64,000 nt of DNA from Bacteroides mediterraneensis (GCF_016900355.1 NZ_JACJKA010000009.1:1-64000), one strand, 5' to 3'. Shown: positions 1 through 7,795, counted from the stretch's first letter. The notes: generated from the letters alone by a model not told the origin. Numbers and translations: made by a program.

Positions 1-357
1 GCCTCCCGTAGGAGTTTGGACCGTGTCTCAGTTCCAATGTGGGGGACCTTCCTCTCAGAACCCCTATCCATCGTCGACTAGGTGGGCCGTTACCCCGCCT
101 ACTATCTAATGGAACGCATCCCCATCGCTTACCGATAAATCTTTAATCTTATTTGCATGTGCGCTTAAGATACCATCGGGTATTAATCTTTCTTTCGAAA
201 GGCTATTCCCGAGTAAGCGGGAGGTTGGATACGCGTTACTCACCCGTGCGCCGGTCGCCATCGAACTTAGCAAGCTAAGTCCATGCTGCCCCTCGACTTG
301 CATGTGTTAAGCCTGTAGCTAGCGTTCATCCTGAGCCAGGATCAAACTCTTCATTGT
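1..357 (-). rRNA. rrs: 16S ribosomal RNA, 5' part (runs off the left edge)
   Basis: Read on the minus strand, the gene begins near 357. The universal 5' motif AGAGTTTGATCCTGGCTCAG lies at about 350-331 and is followed by the Bacteroides-type start of helix 6. The window begins at the conserved ACTCCTACGGGAGGC site, so about the first 355 nt are present, covering V1 and V2. The V2 sequence is of Bacteroides/Phocaeicola type but was not matched to a species. The rest of the operon lies outside the window. Confidence 0.97.
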
Positions 358-568
358 AAAATATTTTCTTTACCCTTGCGGGTATTGTTGATTCTGTTTC
401 AGGAAACCGATTTTCTATATCCTTATTCAGGTTATTGACGGTTCTTGTTTCATCCCATATATACATTATATATAAGACTACTTCTTGTACTACATCTTCG
501 TTTGTTTATCTAAAGTCTTTCAAAGAACTATCTTTTCTTGAGCTCCCGTTTCAGCGGGAAAGCGTTTG

Positions 569-600
569 CAAAGGTAAGGCGTTTTTTCTTTCCCTCCAAA
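569..600 (-). promoter_or_regulatory. rrn promoter, proximal
   Basis: On the minus strand a -33 TTTG (600-597) is followed after 20 bp by TACCTTTG (576-569), an exact fit to the Bacteroides consensus TTTG-N19/21-TAnnTTTG. Transcription would start near 562, about 205 nt before mature 16S. The leader contains TTCTTTGA (527-520), a boxA-like antitermination motif usual in Bacteroidetes rRNA leaders. The 435-641 and 520-804 reading frames here are not genes. Confidence 0.8.
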
Positions 601-774
601 TTTTTCCGAAAGTTTTTTTCGAAAAAGTTTTTTCAGGGTGACTTCTCGGGGCTTATCCTTTTCTCGCTCCCTTGCCGTCTTGCAAGGTAAGATACTCGGG
701 GGCAGCGCCTTCAAGTGTCTGCCTCTCTTTACCAGTCTGTCATCTTCAGTGGCTCTCCCTCTCGAAAGCGGTTG

Positions 775-805
775 CAAAGGTACGCACTTTTTCCGGTTCT
801 GCAAC
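775..805 (-). promoter_or_regulatory. rrn promoter, distal
   Basis: On the minus strand GTTG (805-802) is followed after 19 bp by TACCTTTG (782-775). The -7 octamer is identical to that of the proximal promoter, and GCAA follows in both. Tandem promoters upstream of 16S are expected for rRNA operons. The downstream ATP-supply or stringent control elements cannot be read from sequence. Confidence 0.7.
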
Positions 806-1007
806 TTTTACGCAATACTTTTTTGCGGATTTTTTGAAGAAATTTCGTAAATTACTGGGAACAAGAAGGTTATAGGTGAATATTTTTTGACGCTGCTAAA
901 AGCGGACGGGAAAGGTCCTACATTATGTATTTCGCGCGGGCGCGTACGTGCGCACATATATACTCGCACCGCCAGCACATTTTTTCCAGAAACTCCCGGC
1001 ATTTTTT

Positions 1008-1097
1008 ATGTTTTCCTCTCGGGAAACGTATGTTTCCGCCTTGGAAAACGTACGTTTCTCGGCAGGGAAACATATGTTTCTCATGCCGGAAACATAG
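1008..1097. repeat. Array A: 22-bp-phased palindromes
   Basis: Three palindromes of the type GGAAACrTAyGTTTCC have centres at 1029.5, 1051.5 and 1073.5, a spacing of exactly 22 bp. Half-sites lie in phase on either side: ATGTTTTCC at 1008-1016 and GGAAACAT at 1088-1095. The core varies between units (CGTATG, CGTACG, CATATG) while the GAAAC/GTTTC arms are kept. It lies between the divergent rrn promoters and the sigma-54 operon, far from any start codon. The function is unknown. The phasing of about two helical turns suggests a platform for a dimeric DNA-binding protein or serial RNA hairpins. Confidence 0.75.
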
Positions 1098-1156
1098 AAA
1101 ACATAGAGGCAACGGAGAATTATCTCACCGGCATTTCTTCAATACGGAACATTTGA

Positions 1157-1330
1157 ATGGAAAAAACGGAGAGTTTGAAAAACAAACGGGACGCTTACAA
1201 GAAAGAACAAGCAGCCGCTTACAAAGAAAAACAAAAGGAACAACTTGAAGGAAAACTTACAGAAAAACGAACAAATAAAAGAACGGCTCAGCAAACAGAA
1301 AAAAAAAGGAAGCCTCACCTACGGACATAA
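1157..1330 (+). CDS. Possible 57-aa Lys/Glu/Gln-rich small protein
   Basis: An open frame begins at ATG 1157 and ends at TAA 1328-1330. The product begins MEKTESLKNKRDAYKKEQ and stays highly charged, with a heptad-friendly, probably helical composition and a very basic end (KKRKPHLRT). No family is recognised and no clear Shine-Dalgarno is seen; upstream is the degenerate end of palindrome array A. The stop codon lies inside the terminator of the minus-strand small RNA. It could be a real small protein, a decayed gene, or chance in A-rich DNA. Confidence 0.3.
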   Translation: MEKTESLKNKRDAYKKEQAAAYKEKQKEQLEGKLTEKRTNKRTAQQTEKKRKPHLRT

Positions 1331-1528
1331 AAAAAGGAGTTCCGCTGAACTCCAACCTTTGTTAACCTTAAATCTAATACTATGAAAAACACAGTGCAAA
1401 AGTAAGCATTCCCGGGAAAACCACAAAGAATATAGCCGGAAAATCATGTTTTACAACACATATTAACCATCTACCATATTTCAATTAAATCCCTTAACAG
1501 ATAAAGGTTTAAAACTAAAAAAGTGCAG
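1319..1528 (-). repeat. Duplicated small-RNA cassette, copy 1
   Basis: About 210 bp here resembles 6578-6788. The segment from the terminator to the -7 box (about 1320-1404) differs between copies by one T in the loop-side T run. The promoter spacer has diverged. The upstream part (about 1441-1528) is partly conserved, notably a block reading CTGTTAAGGGATTTAAT on the minus strand (1499-1483) and a CTGCACTT block at the far end. Conservation of the upstream block with a divergent spacer suggests a bound regulator about 95 bp before the start site. Confidence 0.75.
1329..1391 (-). ncRNA. Small RNA, copy 1 (about 62 nt)
   Basis: On the minus strand, TTTG (1427-1424), a 19-bp spacer and TACTTTTG (1404-1397) make an exact Bacteroides promoter. 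Transcription would start near 1391. The RNA ends in the hairpin GGAGTT-CAGCGG-AACTCC (1353-1336) followed by seven T, a textbook intrinsic terminator. There is no open reading frame of note on this strand. A second copy with the same promoter and terminator lies at 6588-6651. Bacteroides is known to carry families of paralogous small RNAs; whether this is one already named cannot be decided here. Coordinates of the 5' end are approximate. Confidence 0.75.
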
Positions 1529-1577
1529 AATTCCACAATAGGATATGATTCCTCCCTCTTGAGAAGGCGTTTCCAAT

Positions 1578-1660
1578 TGTCTAAAAATCATACACTCATT
1601 GTCAAAAAATTAGACACTCCTTCTCTATCGAAAAATCAGCATAATTCTATCAATCAGACA
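1578..1660 (+). promoter_or_regulatory. Phased upstream activating sites for a sigma-54 activator
   Basis: TGTCTAAAAATCATACA (1578-1594) and TGTCAAAAAATTAGACA (1600-1616) both read TGTC-N9-(G/T)ACA. Their centres lie 22 bp apart. A half-site GACA at 1657-1660 falls in the same phase, with its centre 44 bp further on. They sit 60-110 bp upstream of the sigma-54 start site, the usual place for NtrC-type activator binding. No activator gene is present in the window. Confidence 0.6.
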
Positions 1661-1670
1661 CTTGCGATAA

Positions 1671-1686
1671 TGGCACGGAAATTGTA
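1671..1686 (+). promoter_or_regulatory. Sigma-54 (RpoN) promoter of the permease operon
   Basis: TGGCACGGAAATTGTA matches the -24/-12 consensus TGGCACGrNNNTTGCw in 15 of 16 positions, with the diagnostic GG-N10-G spacing. The only mismatch is T for C in the -12 GC. The start site would be near 1697, about 29 nt before the ATG at 1726. Such promoters need an ATP-hydrolysing activator, consistent with the phased sites just upstream. Confidence 0.75.
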
Positions 1687-1725
1687 TTAAGAATCACGAC
1701 AAACAAAAAAACATAACCACAGAAT

Positions 1726-4074
1726 ATGAAAACTTACTTTACATTCTTACAACGCAACAAACTCTTCACCTTTGTCAACGTCATTGGCTTGAGCATCTCC
1801 CTGATGTTCTTCTTGCTGATCAGCCACATGGTGACCCGACAACTCACTGTTGATAAAGACATGAAAGATGCGGACCGGACTTACGTACTGGCCAGCGAAA
1901 TATGGGCAGGAGGTCATATCCTGCTGGGCGACAAACTACAAAGCCGTTATCCGGAAATAGAAGACTGGTGCGCCGTGAGCGGTTCCTACGAACAGTTTGT
2001 CAAGACAAACGACAAACCCGTGAATATACAAATGATGTTTGTCCGCGACAACTTCTTCCGGTTCTTCAATTTTCATTTGCTGGAAGGAAACCCTGAAACC
2101 TTGCTGAGCAATGAAAATAACATCGTACTGACACGTTCCTGCGCCATCAAGCTGTTCGGTACGGAGCATGCGCTGGGTAAAACCCTCACAGAACAGGCAT
2201 TCGACAACCAGAAATGTACAGTAAGCGGTATCATCGAAGACATTGACAACTCCATCTTTCCTTCCCACATTGAAGCATTCAGTCCTCATAAGAATGTACG
2301 GTATGTACATTGGAGTGCCAGCGAAGAAAATACCGAGTTGGGCAATGCCGCCAGCTGCATCTTCTTCCTGCGTTTCCATCCGGGTGTCAACCCCAACGAC
2401 AAGGCCGGTGACATTGCCCGCTTCTTCAAGGAATTCTTCTGGATTTACCAATACGACATTGTCAAAGAAGTACGCTTTATACCTGTACATGATTTTTATT
2501 TCTCCGATATTTATGCTGCCGGAGCAACCCTTAACCAGTACAGCCGGAAACTGGTACTCATTTTCCTGACCATCAGTATCTTGATTCTGTGCATGGCTAC
2601 TTTTAACTACATCAGTATGAGCGTGGCCCAGACCAGCTACCGGGCAAAGGAAATGGCTACCCGCCGCCTGTTAGGTTCTTCCAAGAAGAATATTTTCTGG
2701 CGCATGATTGCCGAGTCGTTCCTGATGACCACCTTCGCTTTCCTGGTGGGATTATTGCTCGCCAAAGCCGCAGAACCGACCGCCATGAACCTGCTCCACA
2801 CACGGCTCGACATCGTGGGAGGGTTAAATTCTGTCACCATATCCTGCTATCTGCTGCTGATTGTCGTACTTTCCCTGCTCTCCGGTTTCGTGCCCGCCAC
2901 GATGCTGTCGCACTACCATCCGCTGGACATCGTGAAAGGTACCTTCCGCCGGAAAACCAAGACGTTATATCTCCGCTTGCTGAACATCGTGCAAAACGGA
3001 CTGACCATCGCCATGTTGGGATGTGCCCTCTATCTGACTGTACAAATTTACCGCATCCTGCACGCCCCCTTAGGATATGAATACGGACACGTCATTTACT
3101 ACCCTCCTATGGCCAGCGACCAGAAGCTGCAACTCTTCCGCCACGAAGCCCAGAAACTTCCTTTTGTGAAGCGCGTCAGTTTTTCAAAGGGTACCCCCTT
3201 GGACGGAGGCAACAACGACACGATGAACTTTAATTCTGCCGACAGTACAGAAGTACTGAGCTTCCAGAGTTTTATCGTTGACTCTGCCTTTATCGACATG
3301 TTTCACATCCAAATCACGGACGACCGTCATGCCGGATTTGATACGCACAATTATCTGGTGAGCCAATCGGCCATGAAAAAGCTGAAACAACTGGGATTTA
3401 CCGACCATGTCCACAGCAGTGACGGAAACTATTCCTGGAACATCACCGGCGAGTTCAAGGATTTTCAAGTCCGCTCCCTGCTGGAAAAAGAGCCTCATCC
3501 GCTGCGCATGCAGATTGCTCCTGCCGACAGCATCAGCCCTTGGAACATTCTGGTGGAAGTACGTGACGACCAACCTGATGTATATAAGAAGCAACTTGAC
3601 CAGCTCTATTCCAAGATCATAGACGGATACCCGTTTGAATCGGAATGGTATGACACCCTGATGCAAGACATCTATGAGAATATTACCCGCATGAGCCAGC
3701 TGATCCGCATCTTCACCTGCGCGGCACTGGTTATCTCTCTGTTGGGACTGACTGCCATGAGCATCTATTTCATCGCCCAGCGGAAACGCGACATTGCCAT
3801 CCGCAAGGTCTTCGGTTCCGACAGCCGCCACGAGATGCTGCAACTGATGAGATTCTCTTCCGTCTCGCTCGTTATCAGTCTGCTGATTGCGCTCCCGCTG
3901 ATGTATGTGGGAATCCGCCAGATAGACAAGATTGTAACCTACGAGAGCAGTTTCCCCTGGTGGGTACCGATTGCCGCCTTCCTGATTGTGAGCCTCATCT
4001 CCCTGGCCTCCGTCTGGCTTATCAGCCGAAAAGCCGTACGGGAAAATCCGGTATGCAACCTGAAGACCGAATAA
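1726..4074 (+). CDS. FtsX/MacB-type ABC transporter permease
   Basis: This 782-residue membrane protein has the double-FtsX plan common in Bacteroides. A first helix lies at about residues 14-34, followed by a MacB-type periplasmic domain to about 265. Three or four helices span about 268-435, a second periplasmic domain runs to about 660, and three helices end the protein. The motif AIRKVFGSD before the penultimate helix is the FtsX signature. The partner would be a MacB/LolD-like ATPase, but none is adjacent; proteins of this class usually work as mechanotransmitters rather than classical importers. It is the first gene after the sigma-54 promoter and lies 35 bp before a paralogue. The substrate is unknown. 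Confidence 0.9.
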   Translation: MKTYFTFLQRNKLFTFVNVIGLSISLMFFLLISHMVTRQLTVDKDMKDADRTYVLASEIWAGGHILLGDKLQSRYPEIEDWCAVSGSYEQFVKTNDKPVNIQMMFVRDNFFRFFNFHLLEGNPETLLSNENNIVLTRSCAIKLFGTEHALGKTLTEQAFDNQKCTVSGIIEDIDNSIFPSHIEAFSPHKNVRYVHWSASEENTELGNAASCIFFLRFHPGVNPNDKAGDIARFFKEFFWIYQYDIVKEVRFIPVHDFYFSDIYAAGATLNQYSRKLVLIFLTISILILCMATFNYISMSVAQTSYRAKEMATRRLLGSSKKNIFWRMIAESFLMTTFAFLVGLLLAKAAEPTAMNLLHTRLDIVGGLNSVTISCYLLLIVVLSLLSGFVPATMLSHYHPLDIVKGTFRRKTKTLYLRLLNIVQNGLTIAMLGCALYLTVQIYRILHAPLGYEYGHVIYYPPMASDQKLQLFRHEAQKLPFVKRVSFSKGTPLDGGNNDTMNFNSADSTEVLSFQSFIVDSAFIDMFHIQITDDRHAGFDTHNYLVSQSAMKKLKQLGFTDHVHSSDGNYSWNITGEFKDFQVRSLLEKEPHPLRMQIAPADSISPWNILVEVRDDQPDVYKKQLDQLYSKIIDGYPFESEWYDTLMQDIYENITRMSQLIRIFTCAALVISLLGLTAMSIYFIAQRKRDIAIRKVFGSDSRHEMLQLMRFSSVSLVISLLIALPLMYVGIRQIDKIVTYESSFPWWVPIAAFLIVSLISLASVWLISRKAVRENPVCNLKTE

Positions 4075-4109
4075 TCTCTATCAAACCCAAAACATAAAAT
4101 AACAACGAT

Positions 4110-6494
4110 ATGAAAACCATTTTACGAAATCTATTTTACACCCTGAAGCGCTTCCGGACCGCCTCCGTGCTGAACCTCCTGGGACTTTCGGCCGCCTTTG
4201 CCGCCTTTGTCCTACTCATGATGAAGGTGAGCTACGAGCGCAATTTCGATACCTGCTATCCCCATGCCGACCGCTTGGTCATGCTGAACCTGTCAGAAGC
4301 CAAAGGAAGCAATCATGTCAGTATCCTTCCCCGAGGTCCTATCGACTACCTCATCCAGCAAGTGCCCGGCATCGAATACGGTACCATCTATTCCCCTGCC
4401 TGGTCCAAGCAGGCTTTCTACACCGACCCCAAGAATCCGCAATATTTCTACGAGGAACCGTGGGCCGTATATCCGGATTTCGGCAAAATCATCGGACTGA
4501 AGTTCGTGGAAGGCAGCGACCAGGAGATGAACCAGCCGGAAAGTGTCATTATCTCCGAAAGCTATGCCCGCAAACTGTTCCCCAAAGGAAATGCCTTGGG
4601 CTCCTATCTGTATGCAGACACCCCAGACTGGCGAAGTCCGGAAGCCACGAAGTTCCGGATATGCGGTATCTTTGAAGACCTCCCCGAAAACTGCCAGTTC
4701 AAGAACGACCTTTTCGTTCCGATGGGAAAGCTGCAGGAGAACGACTGGGGCAGCCAGAACTTCTATGCGTTCTTCCTGCTGAAACCGGGCGTCAGCGTAG
4801 AAGAAGTCAACCAACAGATTACGGCTACAGGGGTCGACGCACGATTGTTCACAGGAGAGCCAGGCACACAGAAACTCTATGTCTTCCCGATACAGAAACT
4901 GTATTATGACATGTATTCCCCCTACTACTTCAAGACGGGCAGCCGCAACACCATGACCTTGCTGGTAAGCATCGGCTTCCTGATCATCCTCATTGCATGC
5001 ATCAACCTCATCAATTTCAGTACGGCACTGGCTCCGATGCGCATGCGCAGCATCAACACCCAGAAAGTGCTGGGAAGTACCAACGGAGAACTGCGCCGTG
5101 CCTTGACCCTCGAATCGGTCGTCATCGTACTGGTCAGCTGGTTGCTGTCATTGTGCATCGTGGCCGCCCTGATTCACTTGAACGTGCTATCCTTCATGGG
5201 CTTCACACCCTCCCTGCTTGTCTACTGGAAATATGTAGTCTACACCGGACTGATAGCCCTGCTTACCGGCATCGTGGCAGGACTGTATCCGGCGTGGTAC
5301 ATGACCTCCTTCCCGCCTGCCCTCGTGCTGAAAGGCAACTACGCCCTGAGCGGAAAAGGACAACGGTTGCGTACGATACTCATCGGCTTCCAGTACATCG
5401 TTTCGTTTGCCCTGATTACTACTGCCGCTTTCATCTTCCTGCAGAACCGCTTCATGCGCAACCATGACCTGGGCATCGACAAAGACCAGATACTGGTAGC
5501 TTCCCTCCCCCAACAGCCTTTCCACAGCAGTCCGTACCGTAAGTTCGACAGCCAACTGAAGAGTTTTGCGGAAATCGACGACATCGCCTATGCCAAATGG
5601 GAACTGGGGGCCAGCGAAGGATACACGCAATATGCTTTCACCTACAAAGGAACTCAATATGGGCATCAGTATATTGACGTCACTCCCAATTTCTGCCGCG
5701 TCATGGGCATGCACATCCTGTCGGGAAGTGACTTTCTGCCCAGCGATTCCATCTACACCTCCCAGCTGAACTTCATCGCCACACAGGACTTACAGCAAGA
5801 AAGCGGTATCCCGGCAGGAGAGACACTCGACTTTTTCCCGTGGGGAATGAAGGCCCTTCTCAAAGGATATGTGAACAACGTGCAGTTTACTTCATTAAAG
5901 ATGAATCCCGTGCCTTACGTATTCTGCCCCAACGGTGCCTACAGCAACCAAGTCTTGCCGTTTGCCTATATCCGCGTAAAAGCCGGGAGCGACATGGATA
6001 CCGCCCTGAAACACATCCGCGAGACCATTAGCGACTGCTTCACCGGTTATCCCACCGAAGTGAAGTTCTATGACCAGATCTACGGACAACTGTATCAGAA
6101 GGAAACCGACCAACAAAAAATCATAACCTGGTTCAGTCTGCTGGCCATTCTCATTTCCTTGGTAGGCGTATTCGGCCTGATTATATTTGAGGCTGAACAC
6201 CGGCAGAAAGAAATCGGCGTGCGCAAGGTCTACGGAGCCTCCATCCGGCAAATTCTCTGGATGTTCGGACGTTCCTACTTGATACTCTCAGTGGTATGTT
6301 CCCTCATCGCCAGCCCTATCGCCTGGTATGCCGTATCAGAATGGCTGAAGCAGTTCAATGAACGGATTGCCATCTCGCCTTGGGTTTTCCTTGGTACCTG
6401 CCTGCTTATCAGCGCCATTACATTGGTTACCATTACGATACAGAATTACCGGACGGCTACCAGCAATCCGGTAGACTGCCTGAAATCGGAATAA
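4110..6494 (+). CDS. FtsX/MacB-type ABC transporter permease, paralogue
   Basis: This 794-residue protein has the same plan as its upstream neighbour: an N-terminal helix (about 16-36), a MacB periplasmic domain, central helices (about 275-425), a second periplasmic domain and three C-terminal helices with the motif EIGVRKVYGAS. Both end in a similar tail (NPVxCLKxE), showing they are paralogues that probably work as a pair. The pair is co-transcribed from the sigma-54 promoter and closed by a terminator at 6527-6566. No ATPase is encoded in the operon, so it must be supplied in trans or lie outside this transcript. Confidence 0.9.
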   Translation: MKTILRNLFYTLKRFRTASVLNLLGLSAAFAAFVLLMMKVSYERNFDTCYPHADRLVMLNLSEAKGSNHVSILPRGPIDYLIQQVPGIEYGTIYSPAWSKQAFYTDPKNPQYFYEEPWAVYPDFGKIIGLKFVEGSDQEMNQPESVIISESYARKLFPKGNALGSYLYADTPDWRSPEATKFRICGIFEDLPENCQFKNDLFVPMGKLQENDWGSQNFYAFFLLKPGVSVEEVNQQITATGVDARLFTGEPGTQKLYVFPIQKLYYDMYSPYYFKTGSRNTMTLLVSIGFLIILIACINLINFSTALAPMRMRSINTQKVLGSTNGELRRALTLESVVIVLVSWLLSLCIVAALIHLNVLSFMGFTPSLLVYWKYVVYTGLIALLTGIVAGLYPAWYMTSFPPALVLKGNYALSGKGQRLRTILIGFQYIVSFALITTAAFIFLQNRFMRNHDLGIDKDQILVASLPQQPFHSSPYRKFDSQLKSFAEIDDIAYAKWELGASEGYTQYAFTYKGTQYGHQYIDVTPNFCRVMGMHILSGSDFLPSDSIYTSQLNFIATQDLQQESGIPAGETLDFFPWGMKALLKGYVNNVQFTSLKMNPVPYVFCPNGAYSNQVLPFAYIRVKAGSDMDTALKHIRETISDCFTGYPTEVKFYDQIYGQLYQKETDQQKIITWFSLLAILISLVGVFGLIIFEAEHRQKEIGVRKVYGASIRQILWMFGRSYLILSVVCSLIASPIAWYAVSEWLKQFNERIAISPWVFLGTCLLISAITLVTITIQNYRTATSNPVDCLKSE

Positions 6495-6526
6495 AATCAA
6501 TCAGAAAAACAATAGTGAATTACTTT

Positions 6527-6566
6527 AAAAAGGCTGTTTCCACCGCCCGTGGAAATGGCCTTTTTT
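6527..6566 (+). terminator. Terminator of the permease operon
   Basis: AAAAAGGC (6527-6534) pairs with GCCTTTTTT (6558-6566), and inside it TTTCCAC pairs with GTGGAAA. The stem ends in a six-T run on the plus strand. Confidence 0.85.
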
Positions 6567-6577
6567 CAGGCCCAGAC

Positions 6578-6788
6578 GTACGGACATAAAAAAAGGAGTT
6601 CCGCTGAACTCCAACCTTTTGTTAACCTTAAATCTAATACTATGAAAAACACAGTGCAAAAGTATTTATTTTATTTGGAACGACAAAGCCTGAAGCTAAA
6701 AAAGAATGTTTTACAACATACATTAACAACCTCCTATTCTTTGATTAAATCTCTTAACAAGTAAAGAAACAAAGCTAAAGAAGTGCAG
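6578..6788 (-). repeat. Duplicated small-RNA cassette, copy 2
   Basis: This is the second copy of the element at 1319-1528. The 85 bp from TACGGACAT through the -7 box are almost identical. Beyond the promoter the shared blocks are a TTTTACAACA run (about 6709-6718), CTTGTTAAGAGATTTAATC on the minus strand (6761-6743) and CTGCACTT (6787-6780). The two copies flank the sigma-54 permease operon, so this may be an old flanking duplication. Confidence 0.75.
6588..6651 (-). ncRNA. Small RNA, copy 2 (about 63 nt)
   Basis: On the minus strand TTTG (6687-6684), a 19-bp spacer and TACTTTTG (6664-6657) form the promoter. The hairpin GGAGTTCAGCGGAACTCC (6612-6595) with seven T (6594-6588) is the terminator. 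Spacing, -7 box and hairpin are the same as in copy 1, while the 19-bp spacer sequence differs completely. That pattern is what selection on a promoter would leave. The 5' end is estimated. Confidence 0.75.
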
Positions 6789-6801
6789 GCCCCTCTTCCC
6801 T

Positions 6802-7215
6802 CTAATAAGACGGAAACTTGTACATCCGGTAGCATCGGCCTTTTTTCAACTCAAACTCCAGATTCTCCCGGTCTTTCCGCGAGAGTCTTTCGTGGATATT
6901 CACCGCAAACTCATAGGTTTCGCCTTTCTGCATGTGCGGCAGACGAACCCTACAAACCCTTTTCTTCTTATAGAACAGACAAAAAGAGACTTTCCGCACC
7001 GTTTCTTCTCCGTCGTTACAGATTTTCATTTTCAAGCGTTTTCCGTCGGGCAAGGAACAAAATACGGGCGGACAGATTATCATCTCCTTTAACTCATTCT
7101 CACCGTCATGGTACATCACCATCCGAAGCGAATCCGTTCCTTCCACTTGTGCATGTACCTGACCCGCAAACAGCATGAAAGCACATACCACACCTGTTAT
7201 GTAACTCCATTTCAT
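6802..7215 (-). CDS. Secreted protein of unknown function
   Basis: From the ATG at 7215 this is 137 residues with a clear signal peptide (MKWSYITGVVCAFMLFAG, cleavage after VHAQ or HAQ). The start is preferred over an upstream in-frame ATG because it gives the signal peptide and has GGAGG about 9 nt before it. The mature part is a small, basic, cysteine-containing beta-type domain. Phrases such as LKMKICNDGEETVRKVSF and MQKGETYEFAVNI suggest an immunoglobulin-like fold. No family is recognised. It stands alone between the small-RNA copy and a terminator. Confidence 0.65.
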   Translation of the reverse strand: MKWSYITGVVCAFMLFAGQVHAQVEGTDSLRMVMYHDGENELKEMIICPPVFCSLPDGKRLKMKICNDGEETVRKVSFCLFYKKKRVCRVRLPHMQKGETYEFAVNIHERLSRKDRENLEFELKKGRCYRMYKFPSY

Positions 7216-7327
7216 AACCCAAAACCTCCATTTTAACCTCTCTGTAAAGTTACGACGAATACCTTTATATGTTACATCTGTTTGGATAAATAAAGAATAA
7301 ATGCACATCTTTAAGGTAAATCACGCC

Positions 7328-7372
7328 ATAAAAAAAGCGATTTGATACCTCAATCCTGCATCAAACCGCTTT
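7328..7372 (-). terminator. Terminator (minus strand)
   Basis: AAAGCGATTTGAT (7334-7346) pairs with ATCAAACCGCTTT (7360-7372) with one mismatch. On the minus strand it is followed by a T run (7336-7330), so it ends transcription of the gene at 7394-7795. Confidence 0.8.
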
Positions 7373-7393
7373 GTCTGAAAGTAAAATGAATTT

Positions 7394-7795
7394 TTATTTT
7401 TCCTTGTCCAGCTGCTTCTTTTCAATCAAATAAGAGATGACCAGACCTAAACCGCCTCCCAGCAACACACTGGATCCGTAAATGACGGAAACCGTATACT
7501 CTACTGCCCGGCTCGGATCTTCCATAAAATATTCCGGCTGAGTGGCATACACCAAACCATATCCAATCAACAGTCCCACACCTATCCCTAACAGCAGGCA
7601 TCCTATCCGTAGTCCACCAAAAGAGAACAAACTGGGCCGATACACAATACCTTTCTTAAAGGTTTCCGGCGTCAGCTTATCTCCCAGTTTCTCAATCAGC
7701 ATCATCCGTTCTCTTCTTCCGGCAAACAATTCAAACAGTTTGTAAATCACTCCAAATACAATGGCCACATTGGCAACAATCATTAATTCTTCCAT
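7394..7795 (-). CDS. DUF6249-like small membrane protein
   Basis: This 133-residue protein has three predicted membrane helices: about 4-24, 62-84 (a glycine-rich GCLLLGIGVGLLIGYGL) and 103-124. The soluble loop after helix 1 carries EKLGDKLTPETFKKG. This plan and size are typical of the DUF6249 family, often encoded beside ECF sigma factor genes in Bacteroidetes. It is divergent from the sigma factor at 7929 with 133 bp between, so the two may share regulation. Its molecular role is unknown. Confidence 0.7.
   Translation of the reverse strand: MEELMIVANVAIVFGVIYKLFELFAGRRERMMLIEKLGDKLTPETFKKGIVYRPSLFSFGGLRIGCLLLGIGVGLLIGYGLVYATQPEYFMEDPSRAVEYTVSVIYGSSVLLGGGLGLVISYLIEKKQLDKEK

Noticed and set aside
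435-875. Several ORFs of 60-95 aa in the rrn leader
   Set aside because: They overlap the two rrn promoters and the boxA-like leader. Composition is low-complexity (Phe/Ser/Leu) and no family fits.
925-1248. 107-aa ORF crossing array A and neighbouring ORFs 887-1156 and 918-1112
   Set aside because: They are produced by palindromic repeats without stops, have no ribosome-binding site, and overlap each other in several frames.
6642-6764. Plus-strand ORF starting MKNTVQK, shared start with 1381-1404
   Set aside because: Copy 1 stops after seven codons, and the conserved bases are the promoter and transcribed part of the minus-strand small RNA. The ORF is not conserved.
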